A stretch of DNA of 64,000 bases. Origin: Pirellulaceae bacterium (lineage in GTDB: Bacteria; Planctomycetota; Planctomycetia; Pirellulales; Pirellulaceae). Below the pieces are notes generated by a model that did not search any database, was not told the DNA's origin, and saw only the letters and a program-made list of their open reading frames with translations. Each line of letters begins with the position of its first letter. Positions within the stretch are counted from its first letter, which is position 1. The stretch lies in assembly GCA_029243025.1 (NCBI GenBank), contig JAQWSU010000002.1, forward strand, positions 62,001 through 126,000, written 5' to 3'. Positions 54,336 through 63,924 of the stretch are shown one piece after another. Both the position numbers and the translations under genes were made by a program.

Positions 54336-55019
54336 CTTTGTTATCTCCGTTTGACCAGGTTGCCATGTACGACCGCAGGCGATCTCGCGCGGGTCGCAAG
54401 GTTGTTGTCTGGTGTTGTAAGTAATCTGGTTAGAGTCGGTAAAACTGGTGCTTTGCCTGTGTTCAGGGGCCTACGCACGGGTAGGTGGTCTCTGTTCCCA
54501 ACCGACGAATGCGGACATGATGAACAAGGTTTTTCCAGATAAGACTATATGCAGATTGTACTTAGCGTAGATTCCAGTGTCAACGAAACGAGCACAATCG
54601 GTGTGATTCTTTGGTGATTCGCAGCGGTTATCAGAATTGTCGTTTCCGTGCCGATTAACCGGTGTCTTTTCGTTGGTGGTTGAGTCTCAATTTGTGAACT
54701 CTGGGATGAACGCTGGACAGTTTGCCTCTCGTCTGAAAGCGACTGGCATCGCCGGAGAGGGGGGGTTATGTTATTAGACAGTGGTGGCCGTTTGTACGAA
54801 TGGGTTCAAGGCCGCCGACTCACATCGTTTTCGCCTCTTTGATCCCAGGCGGTTCTCGGCAAACTCCATCCAAATTCAGCCGGGGCACTTGGTCGGTTTC
54901 GATCGACTGGAAGACTGGTATTTTTCGGTTGTCAGCCAGACATCCGCACTTGTAAATACGTACTTTTTAATTTTTCACTCCTTTGTTTGCCTGCATGATT
55001 AACCCCCTGTGAGGATTCG
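54336..55019. other. 684-base gap between divergent genes
   Basis: Short frames exist on the plus strand (up to 73 codons at 54781) but have no ribosome site or recognisable features. AT-rich parts near 54955-54975 may hold the coaE promoter. No tRNA, hairpin-plus-T-run or repeat is seen. Confidence 0.45.
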
Positions 55020-55640
55020 ATGCTTACCATCGGCGTCATTGGCGGAGTTGCCAGCGGAAAGACGCAGGTTGCCAGATGCTTTGAGCAAATCGGCCTCACG
55101 CGTCTCGACGGGGACGCGGTTGGGCACGAAGTTTTGAAGCAACCGGAGGTCAAGGCCGCCTTACGCGTTCGCTGGGGCGATCAAATTCTTGACGCAGATG
55201 GTGAAATTGACCGAAGCTCTGTGGCACGGATTGTGTTCAATCAAGGGGATGGAAAGAAACAAGAATTAGAATTCCTGGAGCAAAACACTCACCCGGCGAT
55301 CAAGGCTCGCTTGTTAGCAGCTATCGAGTTCGCTCGAGAGCGGAATCTCAAGGGAGTCGTGCTAGACGCGGCCTTGATGATCAAGGCGGGGTGGGATGAA
55401 TTTTGTGATCACCTCGTATTTGTTGACGTTCCGGCATCAATTCGGCTTCAACGCGTTTTGGATCGCGGCTGGACTGATACTCAGTTTGAGGCCCGCGAGC
55501 GGGCACAGATTCCTTTGGCGGACAAGCGTCAAAAGGCCGACACAATCATTGACAATTGCGGTCGGCTTGAGGAGACTTGCGAGCAGGTTCGAAACCTGTG
55601 GGCAATCTTGTCTTCACAAGTCAACTCTGCTGACCCCTAA
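55020..55640 (+). CDS. coaE: dephospho-CoA kinase
   Basis: 206 aa. The P-loop GGVASGKT is at residues 8-15; DGDAVGHEVL and FLEQNTHPAIKARL are family motifs; DAALMIKAGWDEFCDHLVFVD is the lid region. Last step of CoA synthesis. A 75-base gap separates it from rho; the genes run in one direction and may be one operon. Confidence 0.94.
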   Translation: MLTIGVIGGVASGKTQVARCFEQIGLTRLDGDAVGHEVLKQPEVKAALRVRWGDQILDADGEIDRSSVARIVFNQGDGKKQELEFLEQNTHPAIKARLLAAIEFARERNLKGVVLDAALMIKAGWDEFCDHLVFVDVPASIRLQRVLDRGWTDTQFEARERAQIPLADKRQKADTIIDNCGRLEETCEQVRNLWAILSSQVNSADP

Positions 55641-55715
55641 ACGAGAACCATTCCTTCCTTCGTCGCTTTTCACGCGTCGTGATCACTCGCCTTTCAATGT
55701 GAGGCAATCGCTTCA

Positions 55716-57230
55716 ATGTCTGATACCAAGAGCAGTCGCGCGTCTTCGGGGAAATCCGGAACGCATCGCGGAAGACGACGGAATTCGTCGGACTTTGGCA
55801 AAGATGTATTGCCAAAGAGTAAATCGTCTGGTGCCGCATCGAACGATAAGTCGCACGAGGAAATCCTCGAAGACCAGGAACCTTTGTCGCTCGCCGAAGA
55901 AATTGTTGAGGAAGGCGGGGCGATTTCACGGGAACCCCATGACCGCTATGAGAAGGTGAAGCAGGGGGAAATTCACATTGCGGAGCTCCAGAAGATGAGC
56001 ATGTCGCAGTTGATTGAGGAGGCCCGGCGTGAGAAGGTGAATGAAGTCTCTGGCTTAAAGAAGCAAGACCTCATTTTTCGCATTCTGAAAGAACGCGTGA
56101 AAATGAACGGTCTGATGTATGGTGAAGGCACCTTGGAGATCCTCCCTGACGGATTCGGTTTCCTCCGGAGCCCCGACTACCACTATCTCTCGTGCCCCGA
56201 CGATATCTATGTTTCGCCAAGTCAGATTCGGCGTTTTGGATTGAAGACGGGTGCAACCGTCGCGGGACAAATTCGTCCACCCAAGGAAAACGAACGTTAC
56301 TTTGCCTTGTTGCGTGTCGAAGCAATTAATTACCAAGATCCCAACCTGATGGCCGATAAGGTCTCCTTCGATGACTTGACGCCTCTTCATCCGGATCAAC
56401 GTATCTCGATGGAAACGAGTCACGAGGACATTGAGGGAAGAGTCGTCGACATGATTGTGCCGATCGGGTTCGGTCAGCGTGGATTGATCGTGAGTCCGCC
56501 GCGCGCCGGGAAAACGATCCTGATGCAGAAGATGGCGAAAGCCGTGCTGGAGAATTTTCCGGAGACCCACGTGATCATGCTGTTAATTGATGAACGGCCT
56601 GAAGAAGTCACGGATATGGAGCGAGAGGTCAAAGGAGAGAATTGTGAGGTGATCAGTTCTACCTTTGACGAACCGCCGTCTCGGCATCTGCAGGTTTCCG
56701 AAATGGTTTTGGAAAAAGCAAAGAGGCTCGTCGAATTCGGCCACGATGTTGTGATTTTTCTCGATTCAATTACCCGACTGGCTCGCGCTTGGAACTCGGA
56801 ATGTCCTCAGTCTGGGAAAATTCTTTCCGGTGGACTCGATGCGAATGCCATGCAAAGACCAAAGCGGTTTTTTGGCTCAGCCCGAAAAGTCGAAGAAGGG
56901 GGTTCGTTGACCATTTTAGCGACCGCTCTGATCGACACGGGAAGCAAGATGGACGAGGTTATCTTTGAGGAATTCAAAGGCACCGGAAATCTGGAAATCG
57001 TACTCGACCACAAGCTGGTCGACAAACGTATTTGGCCGGCGATCGATATCAATCGCAGTGGAACTCGTCGAGAAGAAATGCTGATGGATCCTGAGGAGTA
57101 TCGGCGAGTGGTCGTTCTGAGACGTGTGCTCAACGACATGAGTTCACCTGAAGCCATGGAGCTATTGGTCTCCAGATTAGGGAAGACTCAATCGAATGCG
57201 GAGTTTTTGATGAGTATGAATTTGACATAA
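55716..57230 (+). CDS. rho: transcription termination factor Rho
   Basis: 504 aa. A Ser/Lys/Arg-rich, disordered N-terminal extension (about 1-85) precedes the Rho N-terminal domain and the cold-shock-like RNA-binding domain ([35 protein letters not shown]). The Walker A is SPPRAGKT, the Q-loop and R-loop regions [21 protein letters not shown] and [28 protein letters not shown] are present. Hexameric RNA helicase that ends transcription. The extension is longer than in E. coli (419 aa). Confidence 0.97.
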   Translation: MSDTKSSRASSGKSGTHRGRRRNSSDFGKDVLPKSKSSGAASNDKSHEEILEDQEPLSLAEEIVEEGGAISREPHDRYEKVKQGEIHIAELQKMSMSQLIEEARREKVNEVSGLKKQDLIFRILKERVKMNGLMYGEGTLEILPDGFGFLRSPDYHYLSCPDDIYVSPSQIRRFGLKTGATVAGQIRPPKENERYFALLRVEAINYQDPNLMADKVSFDDLTPLHPDQRISMETSHEDIEGRVVDMIVPIGFGQRGLIVSPPRAGKTILMQKMAKAVLENFPETHVIMLLIDERPEEVTDMEREVKGENCEVISSTFDEPPSRHLQVSEMVLEKAKRLVEFGHDVVIFLDSITRLARAWNSECPQSGKILSGGLDANAMQRPKRFFGSARKVEEGGSLTILATALIDTGSKMDEVIFEEFKGTGNLEIVLDHKLVDKRIWPAIDINRSGTRREEMLMDPEEYRRVVVLRRVLNDMSSPEAMELLVSRLGKTQSNAEFLMSMNLT

Positions 57231-57233
57231 GGA

Positions 57234-57737
57234 ATGTTTTTCGTGCCACGTCATTTGGAAGGTCAACCGGGTGAGACGAAGGGGGCGGTGGCGATCGTTG
57301 TTGCTCGATACAACGAATCAATTACGTCCAACTTGTTGAAAGGAGCACTCGAAGCTCTGCAAGAGCATCAAATTCCGGACGATTTGATTTCGGTTGCTTG
57401 GGTGCCTGGAGCTTGGGAAGTCGCTTTGGTGGCCGGGCGTTTGGCGGACAGTGGGGATTTTGCGGCCGTAATCTGTCTCGCCGCGGTGATTCGTGGTGAA
57501 ACCACCCACGACCGGTACATCAACCAGCAAGTCAGCCATTCATTGGGGCAAATTGCCTTACGTTCGGGCGTGCCAACGCTTTTTGGTGTGTTGACCTGCA
57601 ATTCGCTGGAACAGGCGATCAATCGGAGTGGGGGTCGGGTCGGGAATAAAGGACATGAATGTGCCGTTGCCGCCCTGGAAATGGCCGATCTGATGCGGCA
57701 GATGCCGACTGCGAAACACGAAAGCTCCGCAGATTGA
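57234..57737 (+). CDS. ribH: 6,7-dimethyl-8-ribityllumazine synthase
   Basis: 167 aa. Last but one step of riboflavin synthesis. VVARYNESITSNLLKGAL, WVPGAWEVALVAGRLA, VIRGETTHDRYINQQVSHSL (with the catalytic His) and GVLTCNSLEQAINRSGG are typical. It begins 3 bases after the rho stop, so translation is coupled. nusB follows, an order often seen in planctomycetes and other bacteria. Confidence 0.95.
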   Translation: MFFVPRHLEGQPGETKGAVAIVVARYNESITSNLLKGALEALQEHQIPDDLISVAWVPGAWEVALVAGRLADSGDFAAVICLAAVIRGETTHDRYINQQVSHSLGQIALRSGVPTLFGVLTCNSLEQAINRSGGRVGNKGHECAVAALEMADLMRQMPTAKHESSAD

Positions 57738-57837
57738 ACTGGCGTTGTTGATGTTTGTCGCATCAAAAACGCAGCTTGTTCGGCCGGGGAACCGCCGTTG
57801 ATTCCACTCCTAATTGTGGGAATCTGGCCTGAGTCGG

Positions 57838-57865
57838 TTGGCCGATTCAGCTCGAATCGTATAAT
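57838..57865 (+). promoter_or_regulatory. likely sigma-70 promoter of nusB
   Basis: TTGGCC at 57838-57843 and perfect TATAAT at 57860-57865, spacer 16. It lies 100 bases upstream of the nusB start, in the 228-base gap after ribH, so nusB-ftsY may be transcribed separately. Confidence 0.5.
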
Positions 57866-57965
57866 TTGCAGCGAACGAAGCTGACGGTGTTGCTGCCGGT
57901 CGGAGCGGTTGCTCTGGACAGGTGAGTAACGCCTTACCCACCCTCAACTAACCTTGAGTGACCGA

Positions 57966-58385
57966 ATGCCCCGACGAAGTCGCGCACGTGAAGTTGCCCT
58001 GCAGGTCCTCTACCAGGATGATTTGAACCCCAGTCACAGCATGAGCGCATCCGATGACTTTTTGCGCTCGCGACTGAATCACAACAAGGAGCTGGTTGAA
58101 TTCGGACAATCACTCGTGTCTGGAACGCGGAGAAATCGGCCCGAACTGGATATATTGTTGGTCTCTCAGGCGGACAATTGGAGCCTGCAGAGAATGGCGG
58201 CGACCGATCGAAACATTCTGCGGATGGCTGCCTTTGAAATTCTCTATTCCGAAACCCCCGGACGCGTTGCGATTAATGAAGCCGTCGAATTGGCGAAACG
58301 CTTCGGATCGAAGAACTCCGCTCAATTCGTCAACGGTATTTTGGACGGCGTGCTTAAGCTTCGAGATCAAGAATCGGACGCTTGA
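57966..58385 (+). CDS. nusB: transcription antitermination factor NusB
   Basis: 139 aa from the ATG at 57966 (a TTG at 57954 is the alternative). PRRSRAREVALQVLYQ is the typical N-terminus. NWSLQRMAATDRNILRMAAFEILY and AINEAVELAKRFGSKNSAQFVNGILDG-like helices follow. Works with NusE in rRNA antitermination. 111 bases before ftsY. Confidence 0.95.
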   Translation: MPRRSRAREVALQVLYQDDLNPSHSMSASDDFLRSRLNHNKELVEFGQSLVSGTRRNRPELDILLVSQADNWSLQRMAATDRNILRMAAFEILYSETPGRVAINEAVELAKRFGSKNSAQFVNGILDGVLKLRDQESDA

Positions 58386-58495
58386 TTCGAATAGCGAGGG
58401 GGTGGGCTTCGTTTCGAATGGTCTCGTCTCCGTGACTGTTGCGCCGTAAACTGTGGGAATATCTGCCTCGTGTTTATGTCGATTGAGAGAGTGTC

Positions 58496-59497
58496 ATGGG
58501 TTTATTCGATCGTTTTGGGAAAAAGACTGATACACCCCCAACACAAGATCTGGCCGAAACGGCTCAGGCTGAGAAGACCGGGGGATTGTTTTCCCGATTT
58601 CGTCGTGGCTTGAAGCGAACCTCGGATTTGCTGAATACGGATATCCGAGATCTTTTTAAGCAGGAGGGGCAGCTGGTTGATGATGAACTTCTTGACCGGC
58701 TGTATGCACTGCTGGTTCGAACTGATATGGGGGCGGGGCCCTCGCGAGAAATTCGCGATTCTGTCCAACAAGAGTTTCGTGGGCGAATTGTCCAAATGAA
58801 CGAAGTCTTGGACCGCGTCAAGGCGAAGCTGCTCGAATACATGGCTCAAGAACAATCTCCCCTGGCGACGGCCGCCAAGGGTCCCACGGTCATCTTGGTC
58901 GTCGGAGTTAACGGATCGGGCAAGACGACTTCGATTGCAAAGCTAACGCAGATGTGTGTCGAGCGAGGTGATCAAGTTGTTTTGGGCGCGGGCGACACTT
59001 TTCGCGCTGCTGCTGTGGAACAATTGACGATCTGGTCCGAACGACTTGGGGCAGACATTGTCAAAGGACAGTCCGGAGGTGATCCAGCGAGCGTTGCTCA
59101 TCGGGCCGTGGCTCGAGCTCTCGAAACAAATGCAGACACTTGTATTATCGACACCGCGGGACGTTTGCAGACGCAGTCCAACCTGATGGAAGAGTTGTCG
59201 AAGATTCGACGTGTGATCGAGAAACTGATTCCTGAAGCGCCACACGAAGTGATTCTCGTTTTGGATGCGACGGCCGGGCAAAACGGTCTGAGCCAAGCCA
59301 AGGGCTTTTCCGATGCCGTTCACTGTACCGGCATCGTACTCGCCAAACTGGATGGTACCGCCAAGGGAGGGGTGGTGATTCCGATTCGGCAGCAGTTCGA
59401 AATTCCCGTGAAGTACATCGGCGTGGGTGAGCAGGCCAGTGATTTGGCTGTCTTTAGCCCCCAAGAGTTCGTGGATGCGCTGTTCGCGACGGACTAA
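58496..59497 (+). CDS. ftsY: signal recognition particle receptor FtsY
   Basis: 333 aa. The NG domain: N-terminal four-helix part, then G1 VVGVNGSGKTTSIAKL, GAGDTFRAAAVEQL, DTAGRLQTQSNLMEEL, LVLDATAGQNGLSQA and TKLDGTAKGG-like AKLDGTAKGGVVI. The acidic A domain found in E. coli is short here. Docks SRP-ribosome complexes at the membrane. Confidence 0.96.
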   Translation: MGLFDRFGKKTDTPPTQDLAETAQAEKTGGLFSRFRRGLKRTSDLLNTDIRDLFKQEGQLVDDELLDRLYALLVRTDMGAGPSREIRDSVQQEFRGRIVQMNEVLDRVKAKLLEYMAQEQSPLATAAKGPTVILVVGVNGSGKTTSIAKLTQMCVERGDQVVLGAGDTFRAAAVEQLTIWSERLGADIVKGQSGGDPASVAHRAVARALETNADTCIIDTAGRLQTQSNLMEELSKIRRVIEKLIPEAPHEVILVLDATAGQNGLSQAKGFSDAVHCTGIVLAKLDGTAKGGVVIPIRQQFEIPVKYIGVGEQASDLAVFSPQEFVDALFATD

Positions 59498-59932
59498 AGA
59501 TCCTTGCTCCTCATCCGTTCCTCTGTCCGTTTGACCGGGTTGGCTTCCACTCGAAGTCGCGATACGGCTCCCATGGAGAGGCGCTCCTCACCGGTGTAAA
59601 ACCCAGAAAAACCACCTAATCGTCAAAGTTTCACCAGAAGCTGTAACGGCTGGGAAAGGTTTAACGGAAGAAATAGTCGTAATGGATCCACCGCTTATAC
59701 CGGTCGATAGTCAGTTCCAGATGGCTGCGACCGCGGCAGCAATTGAGTTGAACGGCAAAGGCGGATCGCTCGCTCGCCGCTCCGGAGCAAATCCAAGGGA
59801 CAGAAGGCGCTGAGAACTGTTCGAACGAATGCTGGCCTTTGCCAATTTCCTCTTTATTTTGCAAACATGGGCCGGGTAACGAGCGGTTGGGAGTCAAATC
59901 GCCCGATCTGCACTCTGCATTGCAAGCCTTCA

Positions 59933-60001
59933 TGATCTCCACACGCGGTGATCTCCACACGCGGTGATCTCCACATGTTTCAGGATCTCCACATGTTACA
60001 G
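59933..60001. repeat. degenerate tandem repeat around GATCTCCACA, four copies
   Basis: The core GATCTCCACA begins at 59934, 59950, 59966 and 59984. The first two copies are identical 16-mers (TGATCTCCACACGCGG); the last two share CACATGTT and differ in spacing (18). An ordinary intergenic slippage array. Confidence 0.85.
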
Positions 60002-60462
60002 ATGTCTAATCGGTTTGATATTGGTTTGAACCAATGATTGAGGCCGATCGTTTTCTCGAATGCTGGCTGTCTGAGTTTAAATCTTGCCGATGTCCCTTCT
60101 GTGCGAGCCAGCTGTTTGTTCTGGTCGACCGAGACGATTCGGTCTTGGGGATCGAAGACAGGGCGACTTTCTTTGTTTTGGCTGCAATGCAGAAGAGGTT
60201 TGGCTTTGCCGTTAGCTTCGTGAATGGTTAGTCGAATCGATTTGAGGGCAGTTTGACGACTCGCGCCGCCGTAGATACTGCGTGATCCAGTAGCTCAACG
60301 TATTCGATAAACTCTACCAAACCGGCATCTTTCAACGTTCGCTTAGGAATTGTGAACGTATTCAGCAAAGCTTAACAGTTGGCCAAAAGAAACACCAGTT
60401 CTTGATGATGTTGAGCTGAATCTGGCTGGAATGTGAAACCGATAGATCCACTCAGGAGAAAA

Positions 60463-60513
60463 ATGTACGGCGAATTCGACCGAGGCATTTTCTCTCAATA
60501 TTTTTGTTTTTAA
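60463..60513 (+). CDS. possible 16-codon leader peptide before the porin
   Basis: ATG at 60463, with AGGAG 8 bases earlier, opens a 16-codon frame ending in TAA at 60511-60513. It lies 78 bases before the porin start. The peptide is MYGEFDRGIFSQYFCF, with no Trp/His-type attenuator pattern. This may be chance. Confidence 0.2.
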   Translation: MYGEFDRGIFSQYFCF

Positions 60514-60591
60514 CCGCAACGTTGAGACCCTCCACGGCGCACTGACTCGCGTCGTTTCTCGCTAGTTTCCACGGATTTGGAGAAAAGAATC

Positions 60592-61947
60592 ATGAGACTA
60601 TCTACATGGGCCTGCGCCTGGGCAATGACTGGGTGCCTGTTCATGGGCGACGCGATGGCGCAAGAGTTGCGTCAGCCGTTTTCTGTGCAGCCGGCCGGTT
60701 TTGACTACAATCGCTACTTGCAAGAAGAATCTTCGCCGAGTGATGTTCCTCCTCCAGTGAGCATCTCGGAGCAAGCAGAAGGCAATCAGGAGCACGCTGA
60801 ATCGCACTCCGAACCGCACGCTGCATCGGCTGCGGTCGGAGGCAGCTGTTGCGATACGGGATGCGACAGCGGTTGCTGCAGCACCGGATGCGGTTGTAGC
60901 ACTTGCGATTGGTGCTGCCTGGGTGAGGCGTTCTCGATCTCAAGCTATCTCTTCTGCGATGGCTCGCCATGGTCGGTTGGTGGCTGGACGCAGTTTGGAT
61001 ACACGCAACGTTCCACTGGTTTGTTCAACAATCTTCCCGGTGATATTAACCTTGCACAGCAATGGGCTTGGATCGAAAAAGAAGCTCATGGCGAATGCTG
61101 CTGGGACTGGGGTTTCCGCGCCGACATGATGTACGGTACCGATGGCTACGATACTCAGGCGTTTGGTAACGATCCAGGCGAATGGGATTTTCAGAATGGC
61201 TTCGACCACGGTCGTTATGCCTTCGCTATCCCGCAATTATACGGCGTACTCGAAAAAGGCGATCTGAGCATCAAGTTCGGTCACTTCTTCACCCTGGTTG
61301 GATATGAAGTAGTTCCGGCTCCCGATAACTTCTTCTACAGCCACTCCTACACCATGTACAACAGCGAACCGTTCACCCACACGGGTGCTCTCGCTACCTA
61401 CTCGGTGAGCGACAACCTCGAGGTCTACGGTGGTTGGACTGCTGGTTGGGACACTGGTTTCGACGTGAATGACGGCGGAAGCAACTTCCTTGGTGGTTTC
61501 AGTGCATCGCTAACAGACGACCTGAGCTTGACCTACATCACCACGATCGGCGACTTCGGCTTCCTCGGCGACGACGGCTACAGCCATAGCGTGGTTCTGG
61601 ATGCAACGCTGACCGACCGACTGAACTACGTCTTCCAGACTGATTACCTGGACGTCAACAGCACTGGCCAGCTTAGCTACGGCATCAACCAGTACTTGTT
61701 CTACACCATCAACGATTGCCTGGCCGCAGGTGCTCGAGTTGAATGGTGGAAGTACAATCCAAACGTAGCAGGCGAAAGCATGGTCTCGTTGTACGAAGCC
61801 ACATTCGGTGTCAACTTCCGACCCCACTCGAACTTGGTTATCCGACCTGAAATTCGAGATAACTGGGCTCCTTCAAGCAAAGCCGCTATGAACAATGGCG
61901 ATGTCAACACCTCGATCTTCGGTGTCGACGTCATCGCTACCTACTAG
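60592..61947 (+). CDS. beta-barrel porin (BBP2 type) with cysteine-rich N-terminal region
   Basis: 451 aa from the ATG at 60592, after GGAGAAAAG. A signal peptide ends near DAMAQ. A linker of Ser/Pro/Glu/His leads to a Cys-rich segment at 86-109 with ten Cys in 24 residues. The rest is a predicted outer-membrane barrel (BBP2, OmpL-like) with Gly/Asp/Tyr/aromatic-rich strands and a C-terminal FGVDVIATY. Codons are strongly biased to C-ending ones (AAC, TAC, TTC), unlike the neighbours, as expected for a highly expressed gene. Confidence 0.85.
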   Translation: MRLSTWACAWAMTGCLFMGDAMAQELRQPFSVQPAGFDYNRYLQEESSPSDVPPPVSISEQAEGNQEHAESHSEPHAASAAVGGSCCDTGCDSGCCSTGCGCSTCDWCCLGEAFSISSYLFCDGSPWSVGGWTQFGYTQRSTGLFNNLPGDINLAQQWAWIEKEAHGECCWDWGFRADMMYGTDGYDTQAFGNDPGEWDFQNGFDHGRYAFAIPQLYGVLEKGDLSIKFGHFFTLVGYEVVPAPDNFFYSHSYTMYNSEPFTHTGALATYSVSDNLEVYGGWTAGWDTGFDVNDGGSNFLGGFSASLTDDLSLTYITTIGDFGFLGDDGYSHSVVLDATLTDRLNYVFQTDYLDVNSTGQLSYGINQYLFYTINDCLAAGARVEWWKYNPNVAGESMVSLYEATFGVNFRPHSNLVIRPEIRDNWAPSSKAAMNNGDVNTSIFGVDVIATY

Positions 61948-61978
61948 TGTGAGCTGACTTAAAGAGTTGATTTCGAAA

Positions 61979-62010
61979 GGGTCGCGTTCTCGGACGCGGC
62001 CCTTTTTTTT
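61979..62010 (+). terminator. rho-independent terminator after the porin
   Basis: GGGTCGCG (61979-61986) pairs with CGCGGCCC (61995-62002), one G-T wobble, followed by eight T (62003-62010). 32 bases after the stop. Confidence 0.85.
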
Positions 62011-62239
62011 GGGGGGGAGCCTGCGACTTTTCTCTTTGGTTTTCCCAATCCGTTCGCGTCTCGACCTCTCTTTGCCATCAGGATAGTCCTTGCTAGGTGG
62101 CGCGGCTATCGGTGCCGCATCCTTGTGCAGCCCTTTTCAGCCCTCGGCAGTTCGATGGTTGATGTTGGTTTTATAAATGCCTACCGGATAGACGTTTAAG
62201 TCTTCTCTTGTGGCGAAAAGTCGTCTCCGTTCGGCATTC

Positions 62240-62255
62240 TGGCACGACGCTTGCA
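62240..62255 (+). promoter_or_regulatory. sigma-54 (RpoN) promoter of the second amt
   Basis: TGGCACGACGCTTGCA matches the sigma-54 consensus TGGCACG-N4-TTGCA at every fixed position, with the -24 GG and -12 GC spaced 12. The start codon is 107 bases further on. It predicts an NtrC-type activator and nitrogen-limited expression of the transporter. Confidence 0.8.
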
Positions 62256-62362
62256 TTGCTGCCCATCGGAACTGCATTGATTCCGGGCCCGTTTCGATCA
62301 GTTTTCTGGGTGAGCCTCATTGGCTCGAGATATGACTATCCTTCTCACAAGGCAAGACGATT

Positions 62363-63778
62363 ATGTTTGACCACGCGATACTATTTCGGAAAAGCTTGCT
62401 GCTTGCGGCGGTATTTGGACTAATGATCGGGACAGTCGGATCGGTTTCGCTGGCTCAGGAGGAGGCTACCGCGACGAAGGAGGCTACCGCGACTGAAGCG
62501 ACCCCCCCAGCAGAAGCCACGAAGCCAGAAGCACCGGCCGAATCAGCGTCGGTATTGGCTTTTGCTTTCGACAACTTTGCTCTCTTTATTTGTGCTGTCC
62601 TGGTCTTGTTCATGCAGGCCGGATTCGGGATGCTCGAAGCCGGTCTGAACACGGCGAAGAGTACGGTGAATATTCTCTGTAAGAACCTGATGGATCTTTG
62701 TGTCGGAGTGTTGCTCTTCTTTTTCGTTGGATACGGACTGATGTACCCCGGCTATGAAGAGGGTGACAACAAGTACATCAACTTTGGAGCGCCGATGATC
62801 AGTGCTTTCGATGGAGAGCCGGGCCCTGGAGTTTTGCTGCCGCAGGTTGATTTCCTCTTCCAGGTTGCTTTTGCTGCAACTGCAGCGACCATCGTCTCTG
62901 GCGCCGTTGCCGGACGGATGAAATTTGGATCTTATCTCATTTATAGTGCATTCTTGACCGGTTTGATTTATCCTATCAGCGGATATTGGAAATGGGGTGG
63001 TGGTTGGCTCGATCAGCTTGGGTTCTATGATTTTGCTGGTTCGATCGTCGTGCACGCGGTGGGTGGTTTCGCTGGGTTGGCAGGAGCCATTGTTTTGGGG
63101 CCGCGTTTAGGAAGATTTGTTGACGGAAAGTCGAATCCGATTCCTGGACACAATTTGACGTTTGCTGCTCTCGGAGTATTTATTTTGTGGGTGGGGTGGT
63201 ACGGCTTTAATCCTGGTAGTCAGTTGGCTTTTTCGTCTGTTGCAGATATTGAGGCTGTTGTCATGATTGCCACTAACACGACGCTTGCTCCTGCTGCCGG
63301 TGGAATCGTCTGCATGCTGATCGCATGGCTGATCTACGGCAAGCCTGACTTGACAATGGGGCTCAACGGGGCACTCGGCGGTTTAGTCGGTATCACGGCT
63401 AACTGTGACAGCGTGACAAACCTTGAAGCCATCGCGATCGGTGGTGTGGCCGGTGCTGTTGTCTTGTTTGGCGTCCTGTTGCTCGAGAAGCTTAAGATCG
63501 ACGATCCAGTCGGAGCATTCCCTGTCCACGGGTTGGCCGGGATTTGGGGCGGTATCGCAACTGGTATCTTTGGCGATTACGCTTTGGGAATTCAAGTGCT
63601 TGGATCACTCGTGATTCCACTGTGGGCGTTTTCTACGATGTTTATCCTGTTTGCTGTGCTCAAAGCGATTGGCTTCTTGAGAGTTTCGGCGACGGATGAA
63701 GAAATCGGTCTGGATATCTCCGAGCACGGTATGCGAGCTTACGGGCCGGGCACTGTGAGTGCTGGAGGACAAAACTAA
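62363..63778 (+). CDS. amt: ammonium transporter Amt (second copy)
   Basis: 471 aa. A signal peptide (cleavage near SLAQ) is followed by a low-complexity Ala/Thr/Glu/Pro stretch (about 31-58), then 11 predicted helices. The pore twin His are in GSIVVHAVGGFAG and FPVHGLAGIWGG; RMKFGSYLIY and the tail IGLDISEHGMRAYG are present. It differs from the first copy, so they are paralogues and not a recent duplicate. Preceded by a sigma-54 promoter and followed by a terminator. Confidence 0.93.
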   Translation: MFDHAILFRKSLLLAAVFGLMIGTVGSVSLAQEEATATKEATATEATPPAEATKPEAPAESASVLAFAFDNFALFICAVLVLFMQAGFGMLEAGLNTAKSTVNILCKNLMDLCVGVLLFFFVGYGLMYPGYEEGDNKYINFGAPMISAFDGEPGPGVLLPQVDFLFQVAFAATAATIVSGAVAGRMKFGSYLIYSAFLTGLIYPISGYWKWGGGWLDQLGFYDFAGSIVVHAVGGFAGLAGAIVLGPRLGRFVDGKSNPIPGHNLTFAALGVFILWVGWYGFNPGSQLAFSSVADIEAVVMIATNTTLAPAAGGIVCMLIAWLIYGKPDLTMGLNGALGGLVGITANCDSVTNLEAIAIGGVAGAVVLFGVLLLEKLKIDDPVGAFPVHGLAGIWGGIATGIFGDYALGIQVLGSLVIPLWAFSTMFILFAVLKAIGFLRVSATDEEIGLDISEHGMRAYGPGTVSAGGQN

Positions 63779-63891
63779 GGAAATTGATGAAGCTTTCTTC
63801 GGCTCTTGCCTGGGGCCAGAAGGATACCCCAAGGGTTCGGGGAAGTGTCCGCCTCATTTCCTCGAACCGGGGTATTTCTTATTGAGCTTGA

Positions 63892-63924
63892 AACGTGACT
63901 CAGAAATGGGTCACGTTTTTTTTT
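63892..63924 (+). terminator. rho-independent terminator after the second amt
   Basis: AACGTGAC (63892-63899) pairs perfectly with GTCACGTT (63910-63917), and the run of T extends to 63924. A second, imperfect stem lies just before it (ATACCCC near 63825 with GGGGTAT near 63869). The 75 bases after 63925 show no gene. Confidence 0.85.

Larger units (their letters stand above)
59498..60591. other. 1.09-kb intergenic region with a repeat, no clear gene
   Basis: Two short frames (59661-59960 minus, 60034-60231 plus) have no ribosome site or recognisable domain, although the second has a CPFC motif. A GATCTCCACA repeat cluster lies in the middle. A 16-codon ORF with AGGAG lies at 60463. I see no terminator after ftsY and no tRNA. 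A regulatory RNA is possible but not shown. Confidence 0.4.

Noticed and set aside
53766-54542. 258-codon plus-strand ORF
   Set aside because: Lies opposite the coiled-coil protein; its hydrophobic look comes from the complement of charged codons.
54781-55002. 73-codon plus-strand ORF before coaE
   Set aside because: No features; it is probably in a promoter region.
59661-59960. 99-codon minus-strand ORF
   Set aside because: No start signals and no recognisable family; overlaps the repeat region.
60034-60231. 65-codon plus-strand ORF with CPFC
   Set aside because: One CxxC pair alone is weak evidence, and no ribosome site is seen.
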